This document shows, piece by piece, positions 8,455 to 15,805 of a DNA stretch of 64,000 nucleotides. How positions within the stretch are numbered: the stretch's first letter is position 1; each line of letters opens with the position of its first letter. Source of the DNA: Streptomyces griseorubiginosus. Lineage in GTDB: Bacteria > Actinomycetota > Actinomycetes > Streptomycetales > Streptomycetaceae. The stretch is from assembly GCF_001514195.1 (NCBI RefSeq), contig NZ_KQ948740.1, forward strand, positions 372,001 through 436,000, in the 5' to 3' direction. Under the pieces are notes generated by a model. It made no database searches and was not told the origin of the DNA. It was given only the letters and a program-made list of their open reading frames with translations. The position numbers were made by a program, and so were the translations under genes.

Positions 8455-10095
8455 ATGCCGGTGGACGCGGACAGCCCCCAGCCCACGGCGGACCCGGATA
8501 CGGCGGTGCGGCTCGGCTACGGTGAGCCCTTCGACAGCGGCTTCGCGCTGGCCGAACGCCATCAACTCACCCCGGATCCACCGGCGGCCCTGACCGTCTA
8601 CGGCGAACTCCTCGCCGTGGCCGAGTCGTTGGAGGACTCGCCGGACGTACGACTGCTGCGCGGGCACCTGTTGTCGGACATCGGGACGGTTCAGCTCGCG
8701 GCCACGGATCTGCCCGCGGCGGCCCTGTCCGTCGAGCGGTCCCTGGAGCTGGTGCGGGGCATCGCGTCCGTGCCGATGGGACCGAACGGCCGCCGGCTGT
8801 GGCTGGAGGTCCTGCTGAAGACACTGCTGGCCGGGGCGGAACTGCTGCGCAGGACCGGGCAGTTCGACGAGGCGCAGCAGGCCGTGGACGAGGCTTCGGC
8901 CCTGCTGGCGGAGTTCGACGACGTCGAGGGGCTGCGCACCGCCGAGATCGGCCTGACCCGGGTGCGCCTGCTGATGGACCGCAGCGCGTGGGGCGCGGCC
9001 GAGGAACTGGCCTCCTCGCTGCTGGCGGACGCGCCGCTCGCCGAGCCGTATCTGCTGGACTGCCTGGGGGTGGTCTGCGCCTCGACCGTGCGGTTCGAGC
9101 AGGCGGAGGACTGTTTCGCCCGTGCGGACGAGGCCCATCTGAGGCTGGGCCACCACGCGGAACGCCACCAGGTGCTCGCCCACCGGGCCTACGCGGCACT
9201 GCGGGCCGGCGACCTCGACCGCGCGGAGAAGTTGTACGCGACGGCCGCGGAGATCTTCGAACGGCAGGGCCGGGCCGAGGATCTGGCCGTCTGCGAACAG
9301 GCCCGTGCCGCCATCGCCGCACACCGCGGGGACACGGCCGGCGCCGCCGCGCTGACGGCGGCCGGCCTGGCCCGCTTCCAGCAGGTCGGTGCCGCGGTCG
9401 CCGCCGCCGACACCATGCTGATGGGCGCCCGGCACGCGTACGAGCGGGGTGACATCGACGAGATGAAGCGGCTCGCTCAGGGCGCGCGGGACGTGTACCA
9501 GGAGCGCGAGGTGTACGAGCGGTGCGCCCAGGTGGACCTGATGCTCGCGCGCGCCCTGGAGGACAACCTGAACCGGACCGACCACGGCGTCCATGAGCGG
9601 ACCTCGATCGCGCACGCGCTCTCCCTCGCCCTGCCCGCCGCCCTGGCCCTGGAGGCGGCCCGCTACGACTTCGCGTCCGCTCATGCCCGCAGTCAGTGGC
9701 TCCAACTGGCGGACGAGGCGATGCAGTTGGCCTTCCGACTGGCGCTCCGCAGCAACGACCAGGGGCTGATCTTCGAGCTGGTGGAGCACCGGTGCGCGGG
9801 CGCCTCCCTCGCGCTGAGCCGCACGTCCACCGCGGACCGGGCGGCGCCGGTCTTCCCGGACGCCGCCATGAAGACGTACGCCCCCGACGACGGCGCTCCC
9901 CTGACGCTGGGCGGCGTCGCGGCCGAGGCAGCCGCCTCCGTCGGTCTGCGGGTCGCGCCGCCACCGAAGATCGTGATGTCGGCGCAGGCAGGCGGCCGTA
10001 CCGCGCTCCAGGAGTACGTCCAGGCAGCGGAGTTCCGCTACCACCGACGGATCGTGAGCGAGGAAGAGGTGCCGTTCTGTCCGCCGACGCTCTGA
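8455..10095 (+). CDS. Tetratricopeptide-repeat protein of the CHAT operon
   Basis: 546 residues made almost entirely of paired amphipathic helices with TPR-type spacing and small-residue positions. Examples are ALTVYGELLAVAESLEDSPD, GAELLRRTGQFDEAQQAVDE, RAYAALRAGDLDRAEKLYAT, RAAIAAHRGDTAGAAALTAA and AYERGDIDEMKRLAQGARD. TPR arrays bind peptides or partner proteins. The C-terminus (RTALQEYVQAAEFRYHRR) resembles the linker that precedes the protease domain in single-chain TPR-CHAT proteins, and the CHAT gene follows at once in another frame. The ATG is three bases after the previous stop. The likely role is recognition or scaffold subunit of a split TPR-CHAT protease. Confidence 0.88.
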   Translation: MPVDADSPQPTADPDTAVRLGYGEPFDSGFALAERHQLTPDPPAALTVYGELLAVAESLEDSPDVRLLRGHLLSDIGTVQLAATDLPAAALSVERSLELVRGIASVPMGPNGRRLWLEVLLKTLLAGAELLRRTGQFDEAQQAVDEASALLAEFDDVEGLRTAEIGLTRVRLLMDRSAWGAAEELASSLLADAPLAEPYLLDCLGVVCASTVRFEQAEDCFARADEAHLRLGHHAERHQVLAHRAYAALRAGDLDRAEKLYATAAEIFERQGRAEDLAVCEQARAAIAAHRGDTAGAAALTAAGLARFQQVGAAVAAADTMLMGARHAYERGDIDEMKRLAQGARDVYQEREVYERCAQVDLMLARALEDNLNRTDHGVHERTSIAHALSLALPAALALEAARYDFASAHARSQWLQLADEAMQLAFRLALRSNDQGLIFELVEHRCAGASLALSRTSTADRAAPVFPDAAMKTYAPDDGAPLTLGGVAAEAAASVGLRVAPPPKIVMSAQAGGRTALQEYVQAAEFRYHRRIVSEEEVPFCPPTL

Positions 10096-10112
10096 CCGAC
10101 CCGAACCGTCCG

Positions 10113-11357
10113 GTGGTCCAGGTCCGCCTCGCGGACGCCGGTGATCTGCACATGACCTGGACGTGGGTCCGTGGCGCACAGGGCTTCGGCACCGGGTACG
10201 CGCCGGGGCGGGACGTGGACGAGGCGGTCCGCGCGCTGGACGCGGCGCTGCCTGGAGGCGGCGCGGAAGGCATGCGGCGGGCGTTCGAGTCCGGCGCGCT
10301 GGTCTCGTACGAGGACGAGCGGCACCTCTCGCGCACGCTGGCCGAGGTACTGTGGCCGCCGGGGCTGACCGACCAGATCCGCCAGGTGTCCGCCCGCCTG
10401 GGGCGGCCGCTGCTGCGGCTCCAGCCGTCGCCCCGGGTGGCCCAGGTCCCGTGGGAGCTGCTCGCCGTGGACGGTGCCGACAGCGACGCACGGCTGATCG
10501 ACCTCGTGGACCTGGTCACCACGGCACCGGCGTCGCTCCGCCGGGCGAGCACCACGCCGACCGGTCAGGACTCGGACCCGGACGCCGTGATCCTGATCCT
10601 CGACCCCCGTGTCCCCGGCTTCCGGGCCGACTCCCCGCTCGGTTCGGTCCTGGGGCGGCCCGGGTCGGACCCGGCGCTGCTGTCCCTCGTGCAGCGCAGG
10701 CTCGACGCGGGCGGCGTCGTACCGTCCGTCGGCACCCCCGCCGAGGCGTTCCGCCGCACCGATCTCGACCGCGACTGGCTGGGCGAGGCCCTGCGCAGAG
10801 GTGCCCGTCGGTTGCTGTACGTCGGCCATGTCAGCGGTGCCCCCGTCGAGGGCGGGCAGAGCGAGGACGTCACCCTTCATCTGTGCTGCGGCCCCGAGAC
10901 GACGGGGATGACCGAGCCGGTGCGCTCGCACCGCCCGTTGTCCGCCAAGGACCTCCTCCTGGGCACGCTCGCGCTGCGCGCCGACGGTGTGCCGGGCGCC
11001 CGGCTGTGGCCCGCGCCGCCGCGCGTCGCGCTGATCGCCTGCGAGAGCGGGGGCGATCTCCGCTTCGCCGAGTCGTTCGGCCTGGCCGCGGCGATGATCC
11101 ACAACGGTGCCCGACTGGTCACCGCCACCCGCTGGGTGCTCCCGACCAGCTTCGCCTTTCACCGTCTGGCCGGTCTGCCGGAGTCCGTGCGGCCGCTCAC
11201 GGACGCGGTGGTGGCCGTGGACGCGGCCCACGAGGACGACGACCCGGTGCGCCACCTCGGCACCTGGCAGCGGGCGCGGCTCGACCTGTGGCGCGCAGGC
11301 GGCCGCATCGAGCACTCGCCCCTTCTCTGGGCCGCCCTGACCTGCATCGTCAGGTAA
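10113..11357 (+). CDS. CHAT-domain cysteine protease
   Basis: 414 residues. CHAT proteases are caspase-clan peptidases with a His/Cys dyad. Here the His is in LLYVGHVSGAP (His about 239) and the Cys in VALIACESGGD (Cys about 310), both in the expected strand-loop context, so the enzyme looks active. Other CHAT signatures are PRVAQVPWELLAVDG near 110 and the region ARLVTATRWVLPTSFAFH after the Cys. No signal peptide or membrane helix is seen. The start is uncertain. GTG at 10113 gives VVQVRLADAGDLHMTW, ATG at 10152 would shorten it, and CTG at 10077 has a better purine-rich site upstream. It follows the TPR stop by 17 bp and is presumably translationally coupled. Its 3' end overlaps the convergent gene by 8 bp. 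Confidence 0.88.
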   Translation: MVQVRLADAGDLHMTWTWVRGAQGFGTGYAPGRDVDEAVRALDAALPGGGAEGMRRAFESGALVSYEDERHLSRTLAEVLWPPGLTDQIRQVSARLGRPLLRLQPSPRVAQVPWELLAVDGADSDARLIDLVDLVTTAPASLRRASTTPTGQDSDPDAVILILDPRVPGFRADSPLGSVLGRPGSDPALLSLVQRRLDAGGVVPSVGTPAEAFRRTDLDRDWLGEALRRGARRLLYVGHVSGAPVEGGQSEDVTLHLCCGPETTGMTEPVRSHRPLSAKDLLLGTLALRADGVPGARLWPAPPRVALIACESGGDLRFAESFGLAAAMIHNGARLVTATRWVLPTSFAFHRLAGLPESVRPLTDAVVAVDAAHEDDDPVRHLGTWQRARLDLWRAGGRIEHSPLLWAALTCIVR

Positions 11358-12225
11358 AGGGGCAGGAGTGACGAAGGCACAGGACGCCCAGCCCGATCGC
11401 GGCGGTCCCCGCGACGAGCAGCGTGGAGACGAACCGGACGTGCGACGCGCGTTCGCGGTGTTCGTGGTCGGGGTCGGTGGTGAGAAGGGACGGGTCGGCG
11501 GGCGCGTACCGGACGGCGACCTCACGGCCCAGGGACCGGCCGATGTCCGCGATGCCCCGCGAGCACAGCGCGGTGACCTCGACGCCCTCGTGGGTGGTGA
11601 AGGCGAGGACGCAGGCGTGGCTGACGCTCTCGCCGCCTTCTCCGTCGGCGTGGACGTCCTGGGTGACGGCGACCACGCTCCCCTGGACGGTGACGCCGTC
11701 GGCGAGCTGAGCGGCGCGGGCCCGGGCGTACGCGCCGTCCCGGCTGAGCGCGACGACGAGGAGCAGCAGGCAGCCGACGCAGATCAGCCCCCGTTGCCAG
11801 TCCCACGCGAAGAACGACTGGACGACCAGTCCCAGGACCAGCAGGATCACCATGCAGTTCGGCCCGCCGGTGCCGGAGGTCCGCCCCTCGCTGTCCAGCA
11901 TGAGAAGGAACCGTTCCGGCCGTCGCCGTGGGAACCGGACCGGGAACTCCTGCCCCACCCAGGCCACCAGCACCCGGTCACCCCGTCTGTTCTCGTGCCG
12001 CAGCCTGAACTCCCGCCCGGTGCCGGGGTCCTGGTACACGATCGTCACCGGTATCCCGCGCTCCCCCGACTCGCCGTGTCCCGGCGGATGCACCTCCACG
12101 ACCCGAGCCGTCACCCACACCGCCCGCTGCGCCCGGGTCAGCCCGGCCAGCGCACACGCGTACCCCACCGACGCCAGCCCGGCGGGCAGGGTCCACCACC
12201 ACCAGAGCAGGTTCCGCAGATCCAT
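11350..12225 (-). CDS. DUF3592-like membrane protein
   Basis: 291 residues. An N-terminal helix (WWWWTLPAGLASVGYACALAGL), a central pair (CMVILLVLGLVVQSFFAW and GLICVGCLLLLVVAL) and a C-terminal helix (STLLVAGTAAIGLGVLCLR) flank two beta-rich soluble modules. Both modules have the DUF3592 style (VTARVVEVHPPG with VTIVYQDPGTGREFR; VQGSVVAVTQDV with VAVRYAPADPSLL). It is probably a two-copy DUF3592 protein; the function of the family is unknown. It converges on the CHAT gene with an 8-bp overlap. Its upstream region carries the element also found at the other end of the locus, suggesting a regulatory link. Confidence 0.75.
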   Translation of the reverse strand: MDLRNLLWWWWTLPAGLASVGYACALAGLTRAQRAVWVTARVVEVHPPGHGESGERGIPVTIVYQDPGTGREFRLRHENRRGDRVLVAWVGQEFPVRFPRRRPERFLLMLDSEGRTSGTGGPNCMVILLVLGLVVQSFFAWDWQRGLICVGCLLLLVVALSRDGAYARARAAQLADGVTVQGSVVAVTQDVHADGEGGESVSHACVLAFTTHEGVEVTALCSRGIADIGRSLGREVAVRYAPADPSLLTTDPDHEHRERASHVRFVSTLLVAGTAAIGLGVLCLRHSCPFT

Positions 12226-12252
12226 GTGGCGAGCCTCCCGCCACCGGGGCCC

Positions 12253-12273
12253 CTACCGATCCCGGGTTCGCCC
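12253..12273. promoter_or_regulatory. Sequence element shared with 5757-5777
   Basis: CTACCGATCCCGGGTTCG followed by CCC, differing from the copy at 5757 at two positions. It lies 28 bp upstream of the DUF3592-like start on the opposite strand. The conserved core and its position would suit either a promoter or a shared regulator site. Confidence 0.4.
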
Positions 12274-12336
12274 GCGTGGAGGGCACCTCCGACGATCCGG
12301 GGCCCCGCGTCCCCGTCCCCGCCCCCGTTCCCCGAC

Positions 12337-12365
12337 GTGACCTTCGCTGTCCCAAGGTCGATACT
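12337..12365 (+). promoter_or_regulatory. Candidate dhaKLM promoter
   Basis: GTGACC (12337-12342) and GATACT (12360-12365) are spaced by 17 bp, a good vegetative promoter match. The transcript would start near 12372, leaving a leader of about 127 nt before dhaK. I see no clear riboswitch in the leader. Confidence 0.5.
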
Positions 12366-12498
12366 GCCCACAGCAGTGCTCTCCGCCCGCGCCCGTGCGA
12401 CCACCCCCGACCGCCACGATCGACAACTGCATCCATCCACTCTGAGCCGGCGAAACGCCGATCACCGACTTGTCTGTCAATCTCTGGAGGAGACACCC

Positions 12499-13491
12499 AT
12501 GAGGATGATCATCAACGTCCCGGAAACCGTGGTCTCGGACGCCCTGCGCGGGATGGCGGCCGCCCATCCGGAGTTGACCGTGGATGTCGAGAACCGTGTG
12601 ATCGTACGGCGGGACGCCCCCGTCGCCGGGAAGGTCGCCCTGGTATCCGGTGGCGGGTCCGGGCACGAGCCGCTGCACGGCGGGTTCGTCGGGCCCGGCA
12701 TGCTCTCCGCGGCCTGTCCGGGCGAGGTGTTCACGTCGCCGGTGCCCGATCAGATGGTGCGGGCGGCGGCCGCCGTGGACAGCGGGGCCGGGGTGCTGTT
12801 CATCGTGAAGAACTACACCGGTGACGTGCTCAACTTCGACATGGCCGCCGAGCTCGCCGAGGACGAGGGCATCCAGGTCGCCAAGGTGCTCGTGAACGAC
12901 GACGTCGCCGTCACCGACAGCCTCTACACGGCGGGCCGGCGCGGCACCGGTGCCACCCTGTTCGTGGAGAAGATCGCGGGCGCCGCGGCGGACGAGGGGC
13001 AGCCGCTGGAGCGGGTGGCGGCGATCGCCCGTCAGGTCAACGAGAGCTCCCGGAGTTTCGGCGTCGCGCTGAGCGCCTGCACCACGCCCGCCAAGGGCAG
13101 CCCGACCTTCGATCTGCCCGACGGTGAGCTGGAGTTGGGGGTGGGCATCCACGGCGAGCCCGGTCGGGAGCGGCGCTCGATGATGACCTCCCGGGAGATC
13201 GCCGACTTCTCCGTGCAGGCGATCCTCGACGACATGAGCCCGCGCAATCCCGTGCTCGTCCTGGTCAACGGCATGGGCGCCACACCCCTGTTGGAGCTGT
13301 ACGGGTTCAACGCCGAGGTGCAGCGGGTGCTCGCCGAACGCGGGGTCGCCGTCGCCCGCACCCTGGTCGGCAACTACGTCACCTCGCTCGACATGGCCGG
13401 TGCCTCCGTCACGCTGTGTCAGGTGGACGAGGAGCTGCTGCGGCTGTGGGACGCGCCGGTGAAGACGGCGGGGCTGCGCTGGGGGGTCTGA
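12499..13491 (+). CDS. dhaK: Dihydroxyacetone kinase substrate-binding subunit DhaK
   Basis: 330 residues. DhaK binds dihydroxyacetone covalently through a His and passes it to phosphorylation by DhaL. The family motifs are all present: VSGGGSGHEPLHGGFVG (about 48-64), IVKNYTGDVLNFDMA near 105, NDDVAV, and GVGIHGEPG with the hemiaminal-forming His at about 218, the same number as in the E. coli enzyme. The ATG follows GGAGGAG at good spacing. It is the first gene of dhaKLM, 37 bp before dhaL. DhaM downstream shows this is the PEP-dependent, not the ATP-dependent, type. Confidence 0.97.
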   Translation: MRMIINVPETVVSDALRGMAAAHPELTVDVENRVIVRRDAPVAGKVALVSGGGSGHEPLHGGFVGPGMLSAACPGEVFTSPVPDQMVRAAAAVDSGAGVLFIVKNYTGDVLNFDMAAELAEDEGIQVAKVLVNDDVAVTDSLYTAGRRGTGATLFVEKIAGAAADEGQPLERVAAIARQVNESSRSFGVALSACTTPAKGSPTFDLPDGELELGVGIHGEPGRERRSMMTSREIADFSVQAILDDMSPRNPVLVLVNGMGATPLLELYGFNAEVQRVLAERGVAVARTLVGNYVTSLDMAGASVTLCQVDEELLRLWDAPVKTAGLRWGV

Positions 13492-13528
13492 GCAGGCGAT
13501 CAACGTACCGACCACGCAAGGAGATCCA

Positions 13529-14128
13529 GTGTTCGACGCCGACTTCTTCCGCCGTTGGATGACGGCGACCGCCACGTCAGTGGACCGTGAGGCGGAGCGG
13601 CTCACCGCTCTCGACTCCCCCATCGGGGACGCCGACCACGGCAGCAACCTCCGGCGCGGCTTCACCGCGGTGACCGCGACCCTGGAGAAGGAGGCCCCGG
13701 ACACCCCGGGCGGGGTCCTCACCCTCGCCGGACGCCAGCTCATCTCGACGGTCGGCGGCGCTTCGGGGCCCCTCTACGGGACGTTGCTGCGGCGCACCGG
13801 CAAAGCGCTCGGGGACGCCTCCGAGGTCAGCGCGGAACAACTGGCCGAGGCGCTGCGGGCGGGCGTGGAGGCGGTCATGACGCTGGGCGGAGCCGCGCCC
13901 GGCGACAAGACCATGATCGACGCCCTGGTGCCCGCCGTCGACGCGCTCGGCAGCGGCTTCGCCGCCGCGCGCACGGCCGCCGAGGAGGGGGCGCTCGCCA
14001 CGACGCCGTTGCAGGCCCGCAAGGGGCGGGCGAGTTACCTCGGTGAGCGCAGCATCGGACATCAGGACCCGGGCGCCACCTCGGCCGCCCTCCTGATCGC
14101 AGCTCTCGCGGAGGCAGCCGGTGAGTGA
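13529..14128 (+). CDS. dhaL: Dihydroxyacetone kinase nucleotide-binding subunit DhaL
   Basis: 199 residues. DhaL carries a tightly bound ADP that is rephosphorylated by DhaM and donates phosphate to dihydroxyacetone on DhaK. The metal-binding aspartates are in SPIGDADHGSNL (Asp about 34 and 36), followed by GGASGPLYGT near 75, PGDKTMIDAL near 128 and the closing GRASYLGERSIGHQDPGA. The GTG start at 13529 has AAGGAG seven bases upstream. The end overlaps dhaM by 8 bp. Confidence 0.97.
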   Translation: MFDADFFRRWMTATATSVDREAERLTALDSPIGDADHGSNLRRGFTAVTATLEKEAPDTPGGVLTLAGRQLISTVGGASGPLYGTLLRRTGKALGDASEVSAEQLAEALRAGVEAVMTLGGAAPGDKTMIDALVPAVDALGSGFAAARTAAEEGALATTPLQARKGRASYLGERSIGHQDPGATSAALLIAALAEAAGE

Positions 14129-14531
14129 CGCAAACCGGGTCGGGATCGTGCTGGTGTCGCACAGCGCCGAGGTGGCCGCGTCGGTCGCCGAGCTGGCGAA
14201 GGGGCTCGCGGGCGGCGGCACCGAGGTGCCCGTGGCCGCGGCGGGCGGTACCGAGGGCGGCGGTCTGGGTACGAGTGCGGAGCTGATCGCCGCCGCGGCC
14301 GCGTCCGTGGACCGGGGCGCCGGGGTGGCCGTGCTGACCGACCTCGGCAGCGCGGTGCTCACCGTCAAGGCGCTGCTGGCGGAGGGCGACGAACTCCCGG
14401 ACGGCACACGCCTGGTGGACGCCCCCTTCGTCGAGGGAGCGGTGGCCGCGGTGGTCACGGCCGCCGCCGGCGCCGACCTCACGGCGGTGGAGGCGGCCGC
14501 GGCCGAGGCGTACAGCTACCGCAAGGTCTGA
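14121..14531 (+). CDS. dhaM: PTS-dependent dihydroxyacetone kinase phosphotransferase subunit DhaM
   Basis: 136 residues, an EIIA-Man-like domain only. The phosphorylated His is in GIVLVSHSAEVA (His14). AAGGTEGGGLGTS and GAGVAVLTDLGSAVLTVK are typical of DhaM. It has no fused HPr or EI domains, so it must take phosphate from the cell's general PTS proteins. The GTG start at 14121 overlaps dhaL by 8 bp. A strong hairpin follows the gene. Confidence 0.95.
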   Translation: MSDANRVGIVLVSHSAEVAASVAELAKGLAGGGTEVPVAAAGGTEGGGLGTSAELIAAAAASVDRGAGVAVLTDLGSAVLTVKALLAEGDELPDGTRLVDAPFVEGAVAAVVTAAAGADLTAVEAAAAEAYSYRKV

Positions 14532-14583
14532 ACGGCTACCGGAAGGTCTGACGGGCAGTACGCGACGACGTGCGCAGCGGTGG

Positions 14584-14615
14584 GGGCCTGGCGGGGAATC
14601 ATCCCCGCCAGGCCC
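14584..14615. terminator. Strong bidirectional hairpin between dhaM and the chitosanase gene
   Basis: Perfect 14-bp stem GGGCCTGGCGGGGA with its complement and a 4-nt loop, between two convergent genes (stops at 14531 and 14622). There is no T-tract, as usual for Streptomyces hairpin terminators. Confidence 0.8.
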
Positions 14616-14621
14616 ACGCCG

Positions 14622-15344
14622 TCACCGTCCCTTGCGACTCTTCGCCGCCTCGCCCTGGACGAACTCCCGCGCCAGCCGCTCCCCCAAGGTCACGGCGGCC
14701 TGGTGGTCCTCGATGGGCTTCACCCGGGAGTCCTTGAACACGATGTAGGTGACACCGGAGGGCGTGCCGCCGCCGCGGGGGTCGGGGCGGATGCCGAGCG
14801 CCTTCGCGGTGGCGTAGGACGCCTCCCCGATGATGCCGCTCGGGCCGACGTCCCCGACGACGGCGTACTGCACCCGGTCCTCGTACACGACGGCCGCGAC
14901 GGCGCCGCCGTGCACTCCGTGGGCGCGGTAGTCCCAGATCGGGCTCGGGGCCGGGACCACGATGAACGGCAGGCTCTCGGCACTCAGATAGCGGCCGTCG
15001 GACTGCTCGTAGGCGGTGGCGTCGGAGAAGAGCGGGTCGGTGCGGCTGTTGCAGCGGCTGCCCGGCCGGCCGTCGCAGTCGATGTCCATGTCGGCCTTCC
15101 AGAACACGGCCTCCTTGGTGCCGCAGACCGGGATGGTCGCGGACTTGTCCTCGTCGGCGCGGTAGCGGCCGCGCGAGACGGGAACGCAGTCCCGCACCCG
15201 GGCCAGCAGGTCGGCGGCCGGGACGGTGCCCTCCCGCCGCACCACCGGCTCCGTCCGGGCGGTGGCGACCCCCACGGCGGGGGCTGCCGTGGGGGCGAGC
15301 AGAGCGGCGCTTGCCGCGGCCAGCGTCAGCGACTGGACACGCAC
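14622..15344 (-). CDS. Secreted GH75-family chitosanase
   Basis: 240 residues with an N-terminal Sec-type signal (RVQSLTLAAASAALLAPTAA, cleavage near 24-30). The mature part carries the GH75 pattern: VFWKADMDIDCDGRPGSRC near residue 85 with the catalytic Asp region, TDPLFSDATAY, VPAPSPIWDYRAHGVHGGAV and VGDVGPSGIIGEASYATAKALG. GH75 enzymes hydrolyse chitosan. The four cysteines fit an exported protein. The GTG at 15344 is chosen because it gives a complete signal peptide and has GAGAGGG upstream. A palindrome lies 52 bp upstream. Confidence 0.88.
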   Translation of the reverse strand: MRVQSLTLAAASAALLAPTAAPAVGVATARTEPVVRREGTVPAADLLARVRDCVPVSRGRYRADEDKSATIPVCGTKEAVFWKADMDIDCDGRPGSRCNSRTDPLFSDATAYEQSDGRYLSAESLPFIVVPAPSPIWDYRAHGVHGGAVAAVVYEDRVQYAVVGDVGPSGIIGEASYATAKALGIRPDPRGGGTPSGVTYIVFKDSRVKPIEDHQAAVTLGERLAREFVQGEAAKSRKGR

Positions 15345-15395
15345 GATAAGGGACCCTCTCCTCGGGTGCATTGACGGGCACTCAGCCCAATCTGA

Positions 15396-15410
15396 TGCGC
15401 TCTCAGCGCA
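15396..15410. promoter_or_regulatory. Palindrome upstream of the chitosanase gene
   Basis: TGCGCT-CTC-AGCGCA, perfect six-base arms around three bases, 52 bp before the chitosanase start. On the minus strand it contains the half-site TGAGAGCGC seen in the operator at 3763-3776. It does not match the DasR (dre) consensus. It is a candidate repressor site for chitosan-responsive control. Confidence 0.4.
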
Positions 15411-15469
15411 GCGGCCACCGCAAGGGGTCCGGACGGGGCAGGAACGAGGCAGGACGCGGACGGGGCAGG

Positions 15470-15550
15470 GACGCGAAGGGGGCGGTGACGCGAGGGGGGC
15501 GCTGACGCGAGGGGGGCGCTGACGCGAAGGGCGCGGTGACGCGAAGGGGG
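15470..15550. repeat. 17-bp tandem repeat, about 4.8 copies
   Basis: Units of the form GACGCGARGGGGGCGST start at 15470, 15487, 15504, 15521 and 15538 (last one partial). The repeats are contiguous, without spacers, in noncoding DNA. Confidence 0.8.
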
Positions 15551-15805
15551 CGGGAGCCGGGGGCCGGAGTCCTCGGCGGATCCCGGCCACCCTGCCACCC
15601 GTACGGGCGCGGGAACAGCGACGACGGCGGCCCGCGCCACCGGCGCGAACTCCCCGTGACTCTTGGCGAGTTCGGCCTGGAGAGGCTTCAGCATACGTAA
15701 CCGTCCGGAGCCCGGCCCACGCGGTCGCCCCTCTTGCCGTGGGCCCACCCCCGGCGCCATATTGGTCCGGACCATTGCCGTGCTGTCCTGCGGGGAGGCC
15801 GAGAC

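Larger units (their letters stand above)
15345..15805. other. 461-bp intergenic region
   Basis: Divergent region between the chitosanase and FN3 lipoprotein genes. It holds the palindrome at 15396-15410 and a 17-bp tandem repeat at 15470-15550. I see no protein-like frame in the rest. Confidence 0.5.

Noticed and set aside
7009..10491. A very long open frame on the minus strand opposite the CHAT operon
   Set aside because: It is antisense to four well-supported genes, is rich in Arg, Gly and Val with no domain, and arises from the GC-biased third positions of the plus-strand genes.
15396..15410. A DasR (GlcNAc-responsive) site before the chitosanase
   Set aside because: The palindrome lacks the ACTGGTCTAGACCA-like consensus of DasR sites, so it is listed only as a generic operator candidate.
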